A stretch of DNA of 64,000 nucleotides from positions 36,524,801 through 36,588,800 of the forward strand of contig OU744734.1 of NCBI GenBank assembly GCA_916613615.1, written 5' to 3'. The translations under genes were made by a program, and so were the position numbers. This document shows, piece after piece, positions 1 to 11,100 of the stretch. The stretch is from Steromphala cineraria (taxonomy: Eukaryota; Mollusca; Gastropoda; Trochida; Trochidae). The notes under the pieces were generated by a model that did no database searches, had not been told where the DNA came from, and was given only the letters and a program-made list of their open reading frames with translations. Positions within the stretch are counted from its first letter, which is position 1; every line of letters begins with the position of its first letter.

Positions 1-89
1 TGGATTAGTGACACAAACTTTTCATTTTCGTAAACGATAAAATAATTGATTTTGAATGGAATGTAAAAATGAACAATCGCCACCATACC

Positions 90-470
90 TTAAAGGGGCA
101 GTAGACCGGTTTTTTGATAATTTTATATTTTAAAATTTTCACTGATAATTGTAAGTTAATGTTAAATGTATTATTTTGACAGTGTCAAAAATCCTCTTAC
201 ACAAGCCAATCATTCATAGTCAGGGAACAAAGTATGAAGACTCTCATAAAATCCATTGGCGGCCATTTTATGTGAACACCTTTAATTCATTTTGTGTAAG
301 AAAAATGAATCTCATGGCAAAACTTTACACTATATATTTGAATTATTACTGCTCAATTTCGTTTAAATGGATTGTTGTTCAATTATATGGTCTTTCAATT
401 GGAACTATTCATTTTCATTTTCCTGACATCACCTTATATTCCCCCCTAAAACGTGCTACTGCCCCTTTAA
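90..470. mobile_element. TTAA-flanked MITE, family A, copy 1
   Basis: Non-autonomous element bounded by TTAA on both sides, with terminal inverted repeats (TTAAAGGGGCAGTAG at the left, CTACTGCCCCTTTAA at the right). The interior holds the family's shared blocks: 'GTGAACACCTTTAATTCATTTTGTGTAAG', here cited only by position around 273-302, and a CCTGACATCACCTTATATTC block just inside the right end. The open frame across it is family consensus sequence, not a gene. The TTAAAGG ends match the pattern known for Kolobok/T2-type MITEs; piggyBac-type is the alternative. Confidence 0.85.
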
Positions 471-900
471 ACAAGACATAAATTGGTTTGCTATTTTATC
501 TTCTATCAAGTGAAGAAGTTGGGTGTAAAGTTTCTTTTGTAGGTGGATTTATGTCATAACTTACACATTTATTTGTGGATCATTTGTATATATGCTCATA
601 TGGTATCGACCAATCATTTATTTCTCAATCTGAATCCTACCATATGACAACAAAAGCATGAAGTACATTCAAGTGGTTATAATTCAAGAGTGTCAAATTT
701 AGAAATTTTGGCCTCTTATTCTGTGTAGGAGCAAAACTTGAAAACTATTTGACTATATGCCTTTTAGGGGTTACAATTATAGCAATACAAAAAAATAAAA
801 TTTTGTCCGTAATACGACAAAATTTCTGACTTTAGTTTAGAGCATAACGCGAACAAGTGAATTCACTATGTTTAGTTGTATCATATTAATTCAGATTCAT
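471..900. other. intergenic, nothing recognised
   Basis: AT-rich sequence with no open frame, RNA gene or repeat that I can support. Confidence 0.5.
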
Positions 901-947
901 ATGTCATCATCATCATCATCATGTTTATCATCATCATCATCATCATA
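900..947. repeat. ATC/ATG trinucleotide microsatellite
   Basis: Two runs of tandem ATC triplets (about six each) separated by a short GTTT interruption. Confidence 0.9.
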
Positions 948-1014
948 CAGATCATGACAGTCACATGATGGGTATGTGATCTAAGTGTGTCAAAATGACA
1001 CTTTAGTTCGTTTC

Positions 1015-1868
1015 CCAATTTAAAGGGAAGATGACAGGGGAAAATACACAAAGTACGTTTCACTGTAGGAAGTAAGGTTAATGGTGAAAATACTCACAGT
1101 ACGTTTAGCAATGGGAAGTGAAGATGACAGGGGAAAATACACAAAGTACGTTTCACTATAGGAAATGAAGGTAAATGGTGAAAATACTCACAGTACGTTT
1201 AACAATGGGAAGTGAAGACGACAGGGGGAAATACACAAAGTACGTTTCAGTGGTTTCACTATAGGAAGTTAAGGTAAATGGGGAAAATACTCACAGTACG
1301 TTTAACAATGGGAAGTGAAGATCACAGGGGAAAATACACAAAGTACGTTTCACTATAGGAAGTGAAGGTAATTGGAGAAACACTCACAGTACGTTTAACT
1401 ATGGGAAGTGAAGATGACAGGGGAAAATACACAATGTACGTTTCACTATAGGAAGTGAAGTAAATGGGGAAAATACTCACATTACGTTTAACTATTGGAA
1501 GTAAGGATGCCTGGGGAAAATACACAAAGTACGTTTCACTATAGGAAATGAAGGTAAATGGGAAAAATACTCACAGTACGTTTAACAATGGGAAGTGAAG
1601 ATGACAGGGGAAAATACTCAAAGTACGTTTCACTGTAGGAAGTGAAGTAAATGGGGAAAATACACAAAGTGTACGTTTCACTGTAGGAAGTGAAGTAAAT
1701 GGGGAAAATACTCACATTACGTTTAACAATGGGACGTGAAGATGACAGGGGAAAATACACAAAGTACGTTTCACTATAGGAATTGAAGTAAATGGGGAAA
1801 ATACTAACAGTACGTTTAACAATGGGAAGTGAAGATGACGGGAAAATACACAGTGTACGTTTCCCATC
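1015..1868. repeat. composite minisatellite, ~90-95 bp period
   Basis: About nine tandem units. Each has two related half-units of about 45 bp: one with ACAGGGGAAAATACACAAAG + TACGTTTCACTATAGGAAGT and one with AAATGGGGAAAATACTCACA + GTACGTTTAACAATGGGAAG. The shared core is GTACGTTT and GGGAAAATAC. Open frames on the minus strand here are a by-product of the period. Half-unit order is not perfectly regular (for example two TTTCACTGTAGG half-units in a row near 1627-1690), as expected from unequal crossing-over. Confidence 0.9.
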
Positions 1869-1869
1869 C

Positions 1870-3235
1870 AACCTAACCTCAAAACTTGAAAGGTTTCAAT
1901 GCATGTTACTACACAGAATGACACTGGCAAACTATTACTTATAATTACACCAGACGACCACATCAACTCATTTTTTGTATATGTGTGTAACTGGTATCTG
2001 TACTCGAATTTAAGATGAAATTTTTTAAACACTACTTTATAGCAAGATAATGTAACCCAAATCCTAAATCAAATAGTTTTAGAGGGTTATCCCTGTCTAT
2101 TTAAAATTATTTGGAATTGCAGAAAGTGTATTTCTTATATATTTTTGGTTATTTTGCAAAATAAATTCAGGGAAAAACTAGTAATGTAGTGCTTTAACCC
2201 CTACATTTGTTCTTGAAATTGTCAAACATAATCTTTATAGGTTCACGACTTGCAAGTCATTTGGCTTCTAGAATATTTTTTATAACGAACTAAACACCTT
2301 GCCATATGATTTATTTCATTTACCAGAATTTCAACATTTTTGCTAAATATTTGTGACAGAAAATTAATTTAATTTGTGTGGAAGTTATCTTAACTTTTGA
2401 CATATGTAATTTAAATGCTGTTCAACACCATCGACCTATGTTTCAAACACAATAAACTTTTTTAATGTGGCTTGTGTTGTATTGTCATAATTCATCCTAA
2501 GAAAAATATCATGAAAACAGGTGACGCCCAAAACAATAACAAAAATTGGCACCTGTTTGGAAAGTGTCATAAAATCAACAAAGGGATAAAATAATTGTCA
2601 GATTAACATCAAATGTTAGGGAAATATGTCTCTTATCAATTACAATGTTAATAATGTTTGTTGTTGTCAGTGCTCAAGTTTACTGAGATTTACTGCTTAT
2701 TACCATGGAAATATAGGTAACACGAGGGTATTCTAGAAACAAAACATATTATTGTGATGTTTATTTCTTAATCCACATAAACAATCCATATTCCGTTTTA
2801 TTTGGAACAATTTTACAACAAACCAAGGGACATCACTCTAATCTTCTGACGAAATACAGAATGGTGTTTACGAATGCAGCTAAACACTGTATTTTCGGTC
2901 GAATACGAATACTGTCAACATTAAACAGGTACAGTAACTTGAATATTCTTTCGGTTTGAAATTCTGTATACGAGTAGAAGCATCATATCTAGCATATTCA
3001 ATGTTTTTTTCATAAAATCAAAAGTCACCGTAAGACCTTCAGTTTTCGCGCAGTGGAAATTAGGATTGCTAAAGTTGACACAACAGGGATTGATAAGGCG
3101 GAGGGCATTTTGCACATTAGGGAAATAATAGCCCATTAAATTTGAAGTAGCTTTTAATTTAAGGGCAATTACCCATTCTAAATTATGAACATTTCTACAA
3201 AGCATATTAATCACAAAATATCATCTAGGCCCAAA
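1870..3235. other. intergenic, nothing recognised
   Basis: AT-rich. A minus-strand open frame at 2921-3214 has no splice or homology support. No repeat family recognised. Confidence 0.4.
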
Positions 3236-3312
3236 TATTTGCCCGTGGTAGGTTTGTTTACATCATCGACCTATAGTTATAGATGATGTAAACAAACCTA
3301 CGCCGGGCATAT
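3236..3312. repeat. short foldback (hairpin) element
   Basis: A near-perfect palindrome: GTAGGTTTGTTTACATCATC at about 3247-3266 pairs with GATGATGTAAACAAACCTAC at about 3283-3302 around a ~16-base loop. The pairing continues outward less perfectly through GCCCG/CGGGC and AAATAT/ATATTT. Confidence 0.85.
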
Positions 3313-3438
3313 ATTTTGCCTAAAAATCCTCCAAATGGCCATTGACATGTCAAAAATGTATTTCCAAATCCCTGCACAATGGCAAATAACAAATGTTAAA
3401 TTGAGAAATACATATCGTGCCGTCTCCATTTTTCGACG

Positions 3439-6101
3439 TTCTCCTATTTTCGACGGTCAACTTTATCGCGATATTACGCGAGAGCACGAGCGCGGTCAGA
3501 GGTCACCGGAGTTGAAAACATCAACATCGGACCTTCGCAGCTCTCACACCGACTGGTTTGAAAAATGGAAATCCGTAAGGTAATAACAACAAAAACTTAC
3601 CTCCAAATAGCATATTTAACCAAGATTTCATAAGAACAAAAACATCCAACTTTTAATGTAAAGTTTTCATGCTTCACTTTTCACGTATCGATATCAAAAC
3701 AAGTCGTCTGCTAAGCTTGTGTCATTCTTAAAATAGCTTCACACTTTCTGATGACGTCACGCTCGCTCAAAAAAAAAAAGTATGGAAGATGAAAAGGGTC
3801 ATCCCTTACGATGAATTCTAACACGTCTGGTAATAAAGCAATAGGAATTTTTTGACAGATAAGAGGTAGAGCGAAATATAACAATAAAAAACGATATATA
3901 AATGAATAAAACGACTGATATTAATATTTTCAGCAACTTACATCGACTAGGGGTTTCTACAGAGCTGGTTATTCACAAGATGACTTGCAGAATGCTTACT
4001 TATCAGTATTAGAAGAAAACTTACCTGTTCAGCAGGCTGCAACACGTTGGGGTGTACCAATCACAACTTTGAAAGATCGTGTAAAGGGCAGGATACACAT
4101 TGACACAATAAAATCTGGAAAGTCTACTCTTTTTTCACAAGAAGAAGAATCTTTGTTGGTCTCCCACATCCGGGTAATGAGTGAGATTGGATATGGTTAT
4201 ACTCGTCAGGAAACTATTAACTTAGCGACCGATTATGCTCATCACCTAGGACACAGAGACAAAGCTACGGCTTTGAGTTTGCGATGGCTATATAGCTTCC
4301 TCTCACGTTGGCCCGAAATTAGGATTCAGAAGCCAAGAAAGTTGGAGTACGCAAGAGCTAGATCTGCTACACGGCAGTCAGTAGATAGTTACTTTTCTGA
4401 ACTTGAGAAAATTATGTCAAGATACAACTTCCATGACCGTCCACAGGATATCTTCAATATCGACGAGAAGGGGTTACAGACTGATATCACACCACCCAAA
4501 GTTGTATCTTCTTCAAATTTCAAGCCTCAAGCTGTGACATCGGGAAAATCGAAAACTGTAACCTTAATCGGCTCTGTCAGTGCTACAGGTAATTCTGTAC
4601 CTCCTTTCTTCGTATTTCCTGGTCAGCGCATGCGTGAGGAATTATTGGCGGGAGCGTCACCGGGCGTCGATGGAACTGTTTCAGAGACGGGTTGGTCCAA
4701 CACGGACATTTTTACAACTTACATGGAAAGTCATTTCCTTAAGCATGTAGGTAGTGGCAACGTAAAATCACCTCTGCTCGTACTTTATGATGGACACAAA
4801 AGTCACGTTTCTCTCGGACTTATCCAATGGGCCAAGAAACATCACATCATCTTGTTTGTGTTGCCTCCGCACACAAGTCACCTGCTACAGCCTCTCGACA
4901 TCGGTTGTTACGGACCTGTTGAAGCTGGATGGACATCTGCATGTCATAGATTTCTGAGAGAATCTGGTGGAAAAGCTATCACAAGATACGATGTCTGTCA
5001 GATTGCTTGTAAGGTACTGGCCTCAACGTTGACACCGCACAACATCATTTCATCATTTCGTCGTTCTGGAATATTCCCATTCAATCAGGATGTTGTTACA
5101 GATGAAGCAGTCGCCCCCTCCCTCACGTTCAAGACTACCAAAGCTACAGAGGTTTCGACAGACATGTCAGATGCACGTGATTTCCTTGGAAAGAGAGGTG
5201 GTGAGATACTTGCTAACGTGGAGACAGCAAAAGTCAGAAAAACTGTCAGTAAAATAGTTGGCGGGAAACCAATCACTGATGACAATGTGATTACTAAACT
5301 TATTCAACATCATGCGGAACAAAACAAAACGAAATCAACAAAGGCAACTGATGACAGTGATCAGACGAAAACGGACAAGAGAAAAGGTCAATCAAAGAAC
5401 AATCCATCTAAGAAAGGGAAGAGCAAAGTGAACAACAGCAAGGGGAAAACTATCGTCCGCACAATTTCCTCATCAGTCGAAACTGACTCTGATCAATCGA
5501 CCGATACGGATGAAGAAAAGTGCTGTGTTTGTGGTAAATTCACACCTAGTGATTTGAGGAAATGTGCTAATTTAACCTTTGTCAAATGGGCCGAGTGTGT
5601 GACATGTGGTCATTGGGTGCACTTAAAATTCTGCACGTCAATCACTAGTGTTAGGAGACATGCTGAATTCTTCTGTCAACATTGTCTTCCTACAGTAGAG
5701 GAATAGTAGCGATTTCTTCTGACTGAACTGTACATACGTTGGAGTTATTGATTTATGCGACTTTATTCTGTTAAAATTCATTGGAAACATCGTTGGATCA
5801 ATTCTTGGGATTTTCCTCTAACTGGTGAGTAAGAAAATATGTGCTTCCATACATTTGTTTGCCTGATTTCCTGTGTATTACGTGATCGTCGAAAAATGGT
5901 GACGTCACAAATTTGTACACAAATCTGGGTCGTCCATTATCGATCGCCGTAGCGGCAGAATGAAAACAAGTAAAACAAAATGAGTTTTTAACGCTTTCAA
6001 ACAATGGACATACTTTATTTATAATATGTTACTTTATTACAAATGCTTCCGGATTTCGCGCACGTAATCGTTTTTCTCTTACACCGTCGAAAATAGGAGA
6101 A
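3439..6101 (+). mobile_element. pogo/jerky-type DNA transposon, probable full unit
   Basis: A perfect 18-bp inverted repeat brackets the transposase gene: TTCTCCTATTTTCGACGG at 3439-3456 and its complement at 6084-6101. The unit would be 2.66 kb. I cannot prove these are the true outer ends: no clear TA or other target duplication is visible, and the left copy sits beside a diverged tandem half-copy (CCATTTTTCGACG at about 3427-3438). Confidence 0.6.
3565..5706 (+). CDS. pogo/jerky-type (DDE_1) transposase with C-terminal PHD-like finger
   Basis: Two exons: 3565-3579 (ATG plus four codons, reading MEIRK, donor AAG|GTAATA) and 3934-5706 (acceptor ATTTTCAG). Joined in phase they give 595 aa. 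The N-terminus (about residues 15-60) resembles the Psq-type helix-turn-helix DNA-binding domain: ...NAYLSVLEEN..QQAATRWGVPITTLKDRV. The DDE_1 catalytic core shows three acidic motifs: FNIDEKG (Asp ~182), LYDGHKSH (Asp ~291) and LLQPLDIG (Asp ~327). A Lys/Ser-rich linker follows, then a Cys/His cluster (CCVCGKF...CVTCGHWVHLKFC...FFCQHC, about residues 529-588), which looks like a PHD-type zinc finger. The reading frame has no stop or frameshift, so the copy may be recent or still functional. Known family role: cut-and-paste transposition, sometimes domesticated as DNA-binding factors. Starting at 3985 would need TTG and would cut the HTH, so the spliced ATG is preferred. Confidence 0.85.
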
Positions 6102-6137
6102 ACCAGGGTATATTATCAGGCACATCACAATGTTATC
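5710..6137. other. transposon 3' flank
   Basis: Contains the right inverted repeat of the transposase element and about 35 bp up to the next TTAA element. A minus-strand open frame at 5798-6004 has no support as a gene. Confidence 0.4.
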
Positions 6138-8018
6138 TTAAAGGGGCACAATGCGCTCGCGGGTCAAGGAGAATTGACCACCGTTAATGAGACCGTTACG
6201 TAATTGATTTAGCGGGTAGCAAGGTCACGTGGTGAAGACTGGGCACTGGCCCAGCGAGATGCGGTCGTAGTTTTGACAGGGGAATCCCCTTCATGACCGA
6301 TTTTTTCAGGGAAAAAAGCTTTGTGGAGGTTTTTAAATTTTCATTTAATATTGTGAATATATATTATATAGTTTGATGTAATATTTACAAAGTATCTACT
6401 CAGTTTATTTATACAAGACATAACATCGATCGTATTTATACATTGGATGTACAATTATTCTCCTTTGAATTTGTATACTATCATTTACAATGATAATTTA
6501 TTGCTTGTATGAACTTATTTCACAATTTGTCACTCTATACGAAACGCTGTTTTTCATTACGAACCTGTAAAAATCCCATCTACGAACCCGTTTCCTCTAC
6601 GAATAAACCTACACAAAGGTATGGTTGCTTCTCTTTCATCTTATCATATTTTTTTACGAAATATTGAATGAGGGGGGGGGGGGGTATTTCCTTAACTCGT
6701 ATTGAACACGATAAAAACATACCTGCTAGAAGCATCCATGTATATGATCCACTGTATTTGTTAACATCATACATGATCCATCAAGGTTTAACAAATAGTG
6801 ATGAAGGGGAGTCCTATGAAATAAATTTACATTCTTTTTCTGCTTTTCATTGGTCGGATTATATTCTTCAATATCATTGGTTAACATTTTGTCTGCAGAA
6901 AGGTGCCAGGACAATTGGCGGTCCCTGCCATGTACGAATACGTTAGTCACTAGTCTAGACATTCGGTCTGCAGTAGGATACCAAGACAGTCGGCGGTCAC
7001 TGTTATGTACAAATTCGTTGGTCACTAGGCCAGACAATCTGTCGCCTATTGTGATGACAAGTTAGTTAGTGCCCGGACAGTTATGTCACTGTTTACGTCA
7101 TACGACTAGACATTTCGCACTTTCATTGCTATAGATACACAACGTATAAAATGACAGGTGTCCGGTCGTCATAAAAGAAAATTACAGAGATAGATAAGGT
7201 GGTACTAACGAGATGTATATTTTATCAATGTATTGGTTGTGATTACAGTGATTACAAATATCAGCGATGTATTTTATTATCCTCACAATTAAACAAGTAA
7301 AAATAGTCCTGTTTATTTCACTGCCTGAAATCCAAGGAGACATTACTGTTTATGATACCTGTTAAAGAAAGATGATAAATATTTGATCTATTTGAAACAT
7401 TTAGACAAAGATTAAATCTTAACTCAATTTAACAACAGCAACGCACATTCATAAAAATATCTTTATGAAAGGTTATAATCGGTGTTCGGTAAAAAAAAGT
7501 CCCGGTAAAAAGTCCTAATTTTGCCTAGGAAATAAGTTCTCGGAAAAAAGTCCTATTTGTAAAACCCAAAGATTTTGATTAAAAAGTTCATTTACATGTA
7601 CTTTGTATATGATTCAACATACATTTATGATATCGTGATATTTGTGACATTTCTGAATCACATTAATATTTGGCGTGTGATATTGAACTAAAAAATTTGT
7701 CTATTACCTCATGATAAACTCACGAAGATATATAAGTGAATGTTTTAATTTTTGGTACGTAATAAGTTTGCAGATGTTACTGGGTATGCCTAGTATTGAA
7801 GTTTGATTGGACATAAGGATGATTTTATTCGGCCATATTGTTTGGACTTATAAACAATCTCGTATCCGGTTGAGTACCGCGCGAGTAGGGCGCTGCGCAA
7901 AACAAACATCGCTGAGTAGTGGTCACGCTGATTGAGATTTCCGACCTCGTTACGCTTGGCTAATTAAGCTTTTCCAACAAATAATTAATTAACCCGCGAG
8001 CGCATTGTGCCCCTTTAA
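6138..8018. mobile_element. 1.88-kb TTAA element without transposase
   Basis: Bounded by TTAA at both ends, with a perfect terminal inverted repeat: AGGGGCACAATGCGCTCGCG at 6142 onward and its complement ending at 8014. The first bases (TTAAAGGGGCA) are the same as in the short family-A MITEs, so both may use the same transposase. The interior is AT-rich with a poly-G run (~6671-6684), two ~75-bp direct repeats at about 6895-7045 (cores GTCACTAG/GTACGAATACGTT) and repeated 'AAAAAGTCC' motifs near 7490-7560. No frame encodes a recognisable transposase. Confidence 0.8.
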
Positions 8019-8133
8019 AATTAGTTTTAGAATGATAACTTTAAATAACGATAAACTTGTTATTTATGACCCTGTTCAATTTGCATTTATCAAGTATGAT
8101 TAAAGAAAATATTTTTGGAAAACTTTATTTTAG

Positions 8134-11100
8134 ATATGCACAATCATCCCACAGTCATCCGATCAAACCACCCTCAATACAGACTCACTGTAGATCCTTC
8201 ACCTTCCAATGCTATGGAGAGAATAAACTGCTTCAAAATGGTCGTCACAAATTCTTCAACAAGAGGATGCAGTGGACACACAGGAGTTTTCAAACAAGGA
8301 GACGTCTGAAAGAAGAACACGTAATCACTAAGCAAGCAAACCAGCCGAGAGGACAACTATTTAAACCCTTAGTCTTTACAGTAGCGGTAAGTTCTGCATG
8401 GTTAATTTTATGTAGATCTTTCGTATAGATGCTTCAGTGTTGTTTCTAGAGGGGGTGCTGCCCACACCTGGTGTCCCTTAAAATTTGGAGAAGTATGATA
8501 CTTTTACCATTACAAGGGGTCCCATCCACTCAGAAAAGGCCAAAATGGCGCCCTTGACTGACCACCTAGGAACAACACTAATATCATGCAGGTTAATTAA
8601 TTTTTAATACCATAACTATAGATCACATAATCAGTACTGGCTAGGGAACAGTTATCACCTTTTTCAGGACTTTTGAACAGTTTTTCAGATTTGATGAACA
8701 TTCTCATCTTGCCTTGTTATTTGTATTCAATTACTATACAAATGCTTAGAAAAATTAATTTGAGAAAAAAAATTATTGCTTGAAATTGATTAGTGAATAC
8801 TGACAGGATTGTAAGTGAAATATTCCTCAAATGCCTTACAGATGATGGTGAAAACTTTTATGCGGCAATAACTGCTAGCCGGCCAGTAAACCTTAAATGG
8901 CGTATGATTTCAGTCAGATATTTCAAATATGTCAAAATGATTTGTTTCAGTTTTGTGGAGTTAGTTTCACGGGAGCAATGGTTTGGCAGTATGAAGTGAT
9001 GCGGTATCATGCGAAGCGTCTGATGTCAACAGAACGGCGGCGAAGCCTCGAGTCAATGTTGGAGAAAAGTTTTGGATTCAGAGCACATGTAGGGTGTATG
9101 TTATTTGAGAAAAGTTACTTAGAGAAGTATTGTGTGACTTTAAAACTGGAACTTGGTCCTTTCCAAATTTTATGAGGAATCGATGACGCACTCAGGGGTA
9201 AATTATGTCTCCCTCCGAAGGGTCGGGAGACATATTGGTTTTAGCTGAGTTCCGGTTGGTGTCGGTGTTCCCATTTCGTTTCCGGAGCATATCTCTAAAA
9301 GTATGTGACCGATCATCACCAAACTTGGTATACTGTCTCTCCATATCATGTATATGTGCCTTTTGGAAGTTATAGATTTTTTAAAATTTAACTTTTTTTA
9401 TTTCCATGGCAACAATTTTGACTTACCGGTAGTCTTTTTCAAGGGTTTCAACATCAAATCATTTAGAATTTTGAATATTTTGTTTGCTACAATTGTGGAG
9501 TTGATAGGTTATTTATTCAAAATGAATTATACAGAGAACATTAATGGTGCTTTATGATAGTATTGTTTAGAGGTTTGGAGCATTTGAGGAAGGGGGAGAC
9601 ATCTGTTTTTAACGATAAAAACACTTTGTAGTTATCACTGATTTACTTATACACAACTAAGATTTAGAGTTGTTATCAACTGCCCTTTTGTCCGGGGAAC
9701 TGGAAATAATGCCTGAATTAAAGATATTTCATTTACTTAGGGAAGAAAAAGGCATTTACTGTGTTGGAGTCCCTGCTGATAAAATTGAAACATGTTGGAG
9801 TTTTATTTGACTGTGTGTCATTTTTAGCTCACCTTTACAAAGTAAATGTGAGCTTATGTCATGGCGCTTCGTCCGTCGTCCGTCTGTCTGTCTGTCCGTC
9901 CGTCCGTCCGTCCGTCCGTAAACTTTCACGAAAAAGACTACTCCTCCTAAACGAATTCAGATATCATTCTGAAATTGTAGTATGTTATACCCATGGTGAT
10001 TCCTCACAGAAAGGTAGACGTTTCAGTTTTGAGAATCCAAGATGGCCGCCATGACAGCCATATTGAATTTTCAATTAGATTCATGAAAAAGACTACTCCT
10101 TCTAAACGAATACAGATATCCTTCTGAAATTGTAGTATGTTATACCCATGGTGATTCCTCACAGAAAGGTAGGCGTTTCAGTTTTGAGAATCCAAGATGG
10201 CCGCCATGACAGCCATATTGAATTTTCAATTAGATTTCTTGAAAAAGACTACTCCTTCTAAACGAATACAGATATCATTCTGAAATTGTAGTATGTTATA
10301 CCTATGGTGATTCCGCACAGAAAGGTAGACGTTTAAGTTTTGAGAATCCAAGATGGCCGCCATGGCAGCCATATTGAATTTTCAATTAGATTTCATGACA
10401 AAGACTATTTCTCCTAAACCAATCTAGATATCATTTTTATATTGTAGTATGTTATACCTATAGTGATTCCGCACAGAAAGGTAGACGTTTCAGTTTTGAG
10501 AATCCAAGATGGCCGCAATAGCAGCCATATTGACTTTTCAGCTGCAGATGACACATCATTATTATTAAATTTTAAGCTTTCATCAAGTGATCACTTGCAC
10601 CATATAAATTCTCTAATTTGAACTTACTAATCATAATATTATCTTAAATATGGAATATTTAAGATTGTCGTGCAAGTTGTTCTATATTTTTAAGTGTTTC
10701 TAAAAAAAATTAAGATGAAAGACAAACATAATTGATTAATTTGTTTTAAATCTTTATGGCAACTAGCTGCAAAAACCAAATTACATTAAACATGTTAAAT
10801 TTTAAACAATGGTATCGCCCTTATATTCCTTTAAATACCACACATAAGGGGTCAACCAGAGTTCAGATATTCCACTATGCTGTCTAATACACAACCCAAG
10901 GCAGGCTGCTAGCATCACAGTGTCAGCTGCTAGTCTGTTGCATAATCAACCTGACCCAATTGATATGGTAGAGCATTATGCTATATGGCCATGGCCCATG
11001 TGTATGCAATAAAAGTTATGGACTTGTATTCTCATGACAGTGATATGTTCTTTCTAAGAATAACAACTTACACAAAACTTGTCTACAATAAGCTTTGTGT

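Noticed and set aside
176..481. 101-codon frame at the window start and its near-copy at 54618-54803 on the other strand
   Set aside because: Both lie inside copies of the TTAA MITE; the similarity is that of the repeat, and other copies have stops in the same place.
1322..2032. Minus-strand frames with repeated Ser/Tyr/Phe pattern
   Set aside because: Produced by the minisatellite period, with no start context, splice sites or signal.
3335..3583. Plus-strand 82-codon frame before the transposase
   Set aside because: It overlaps the transposon left end and the first transposase exon in another frame; the in-phase splice from ATG 3565 explains the region better.
3985..5706. Transposase starting at 3985
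   Set aside because: That position is TTG. The frame extends upstream to an acceptor at 3933, and the splice from 3579 gives an ATG start and a longer N-terminal domain.
8057..8428. PARL exon 2 read as a complete unspliced frame
   Set aside because: The part before 8134 precedes a good acceptor (TTTATTTTAG), and the part after 8386 runs past the donor GCG|GTAAGT. Only 8134-8386 joins in phase with the next exon.
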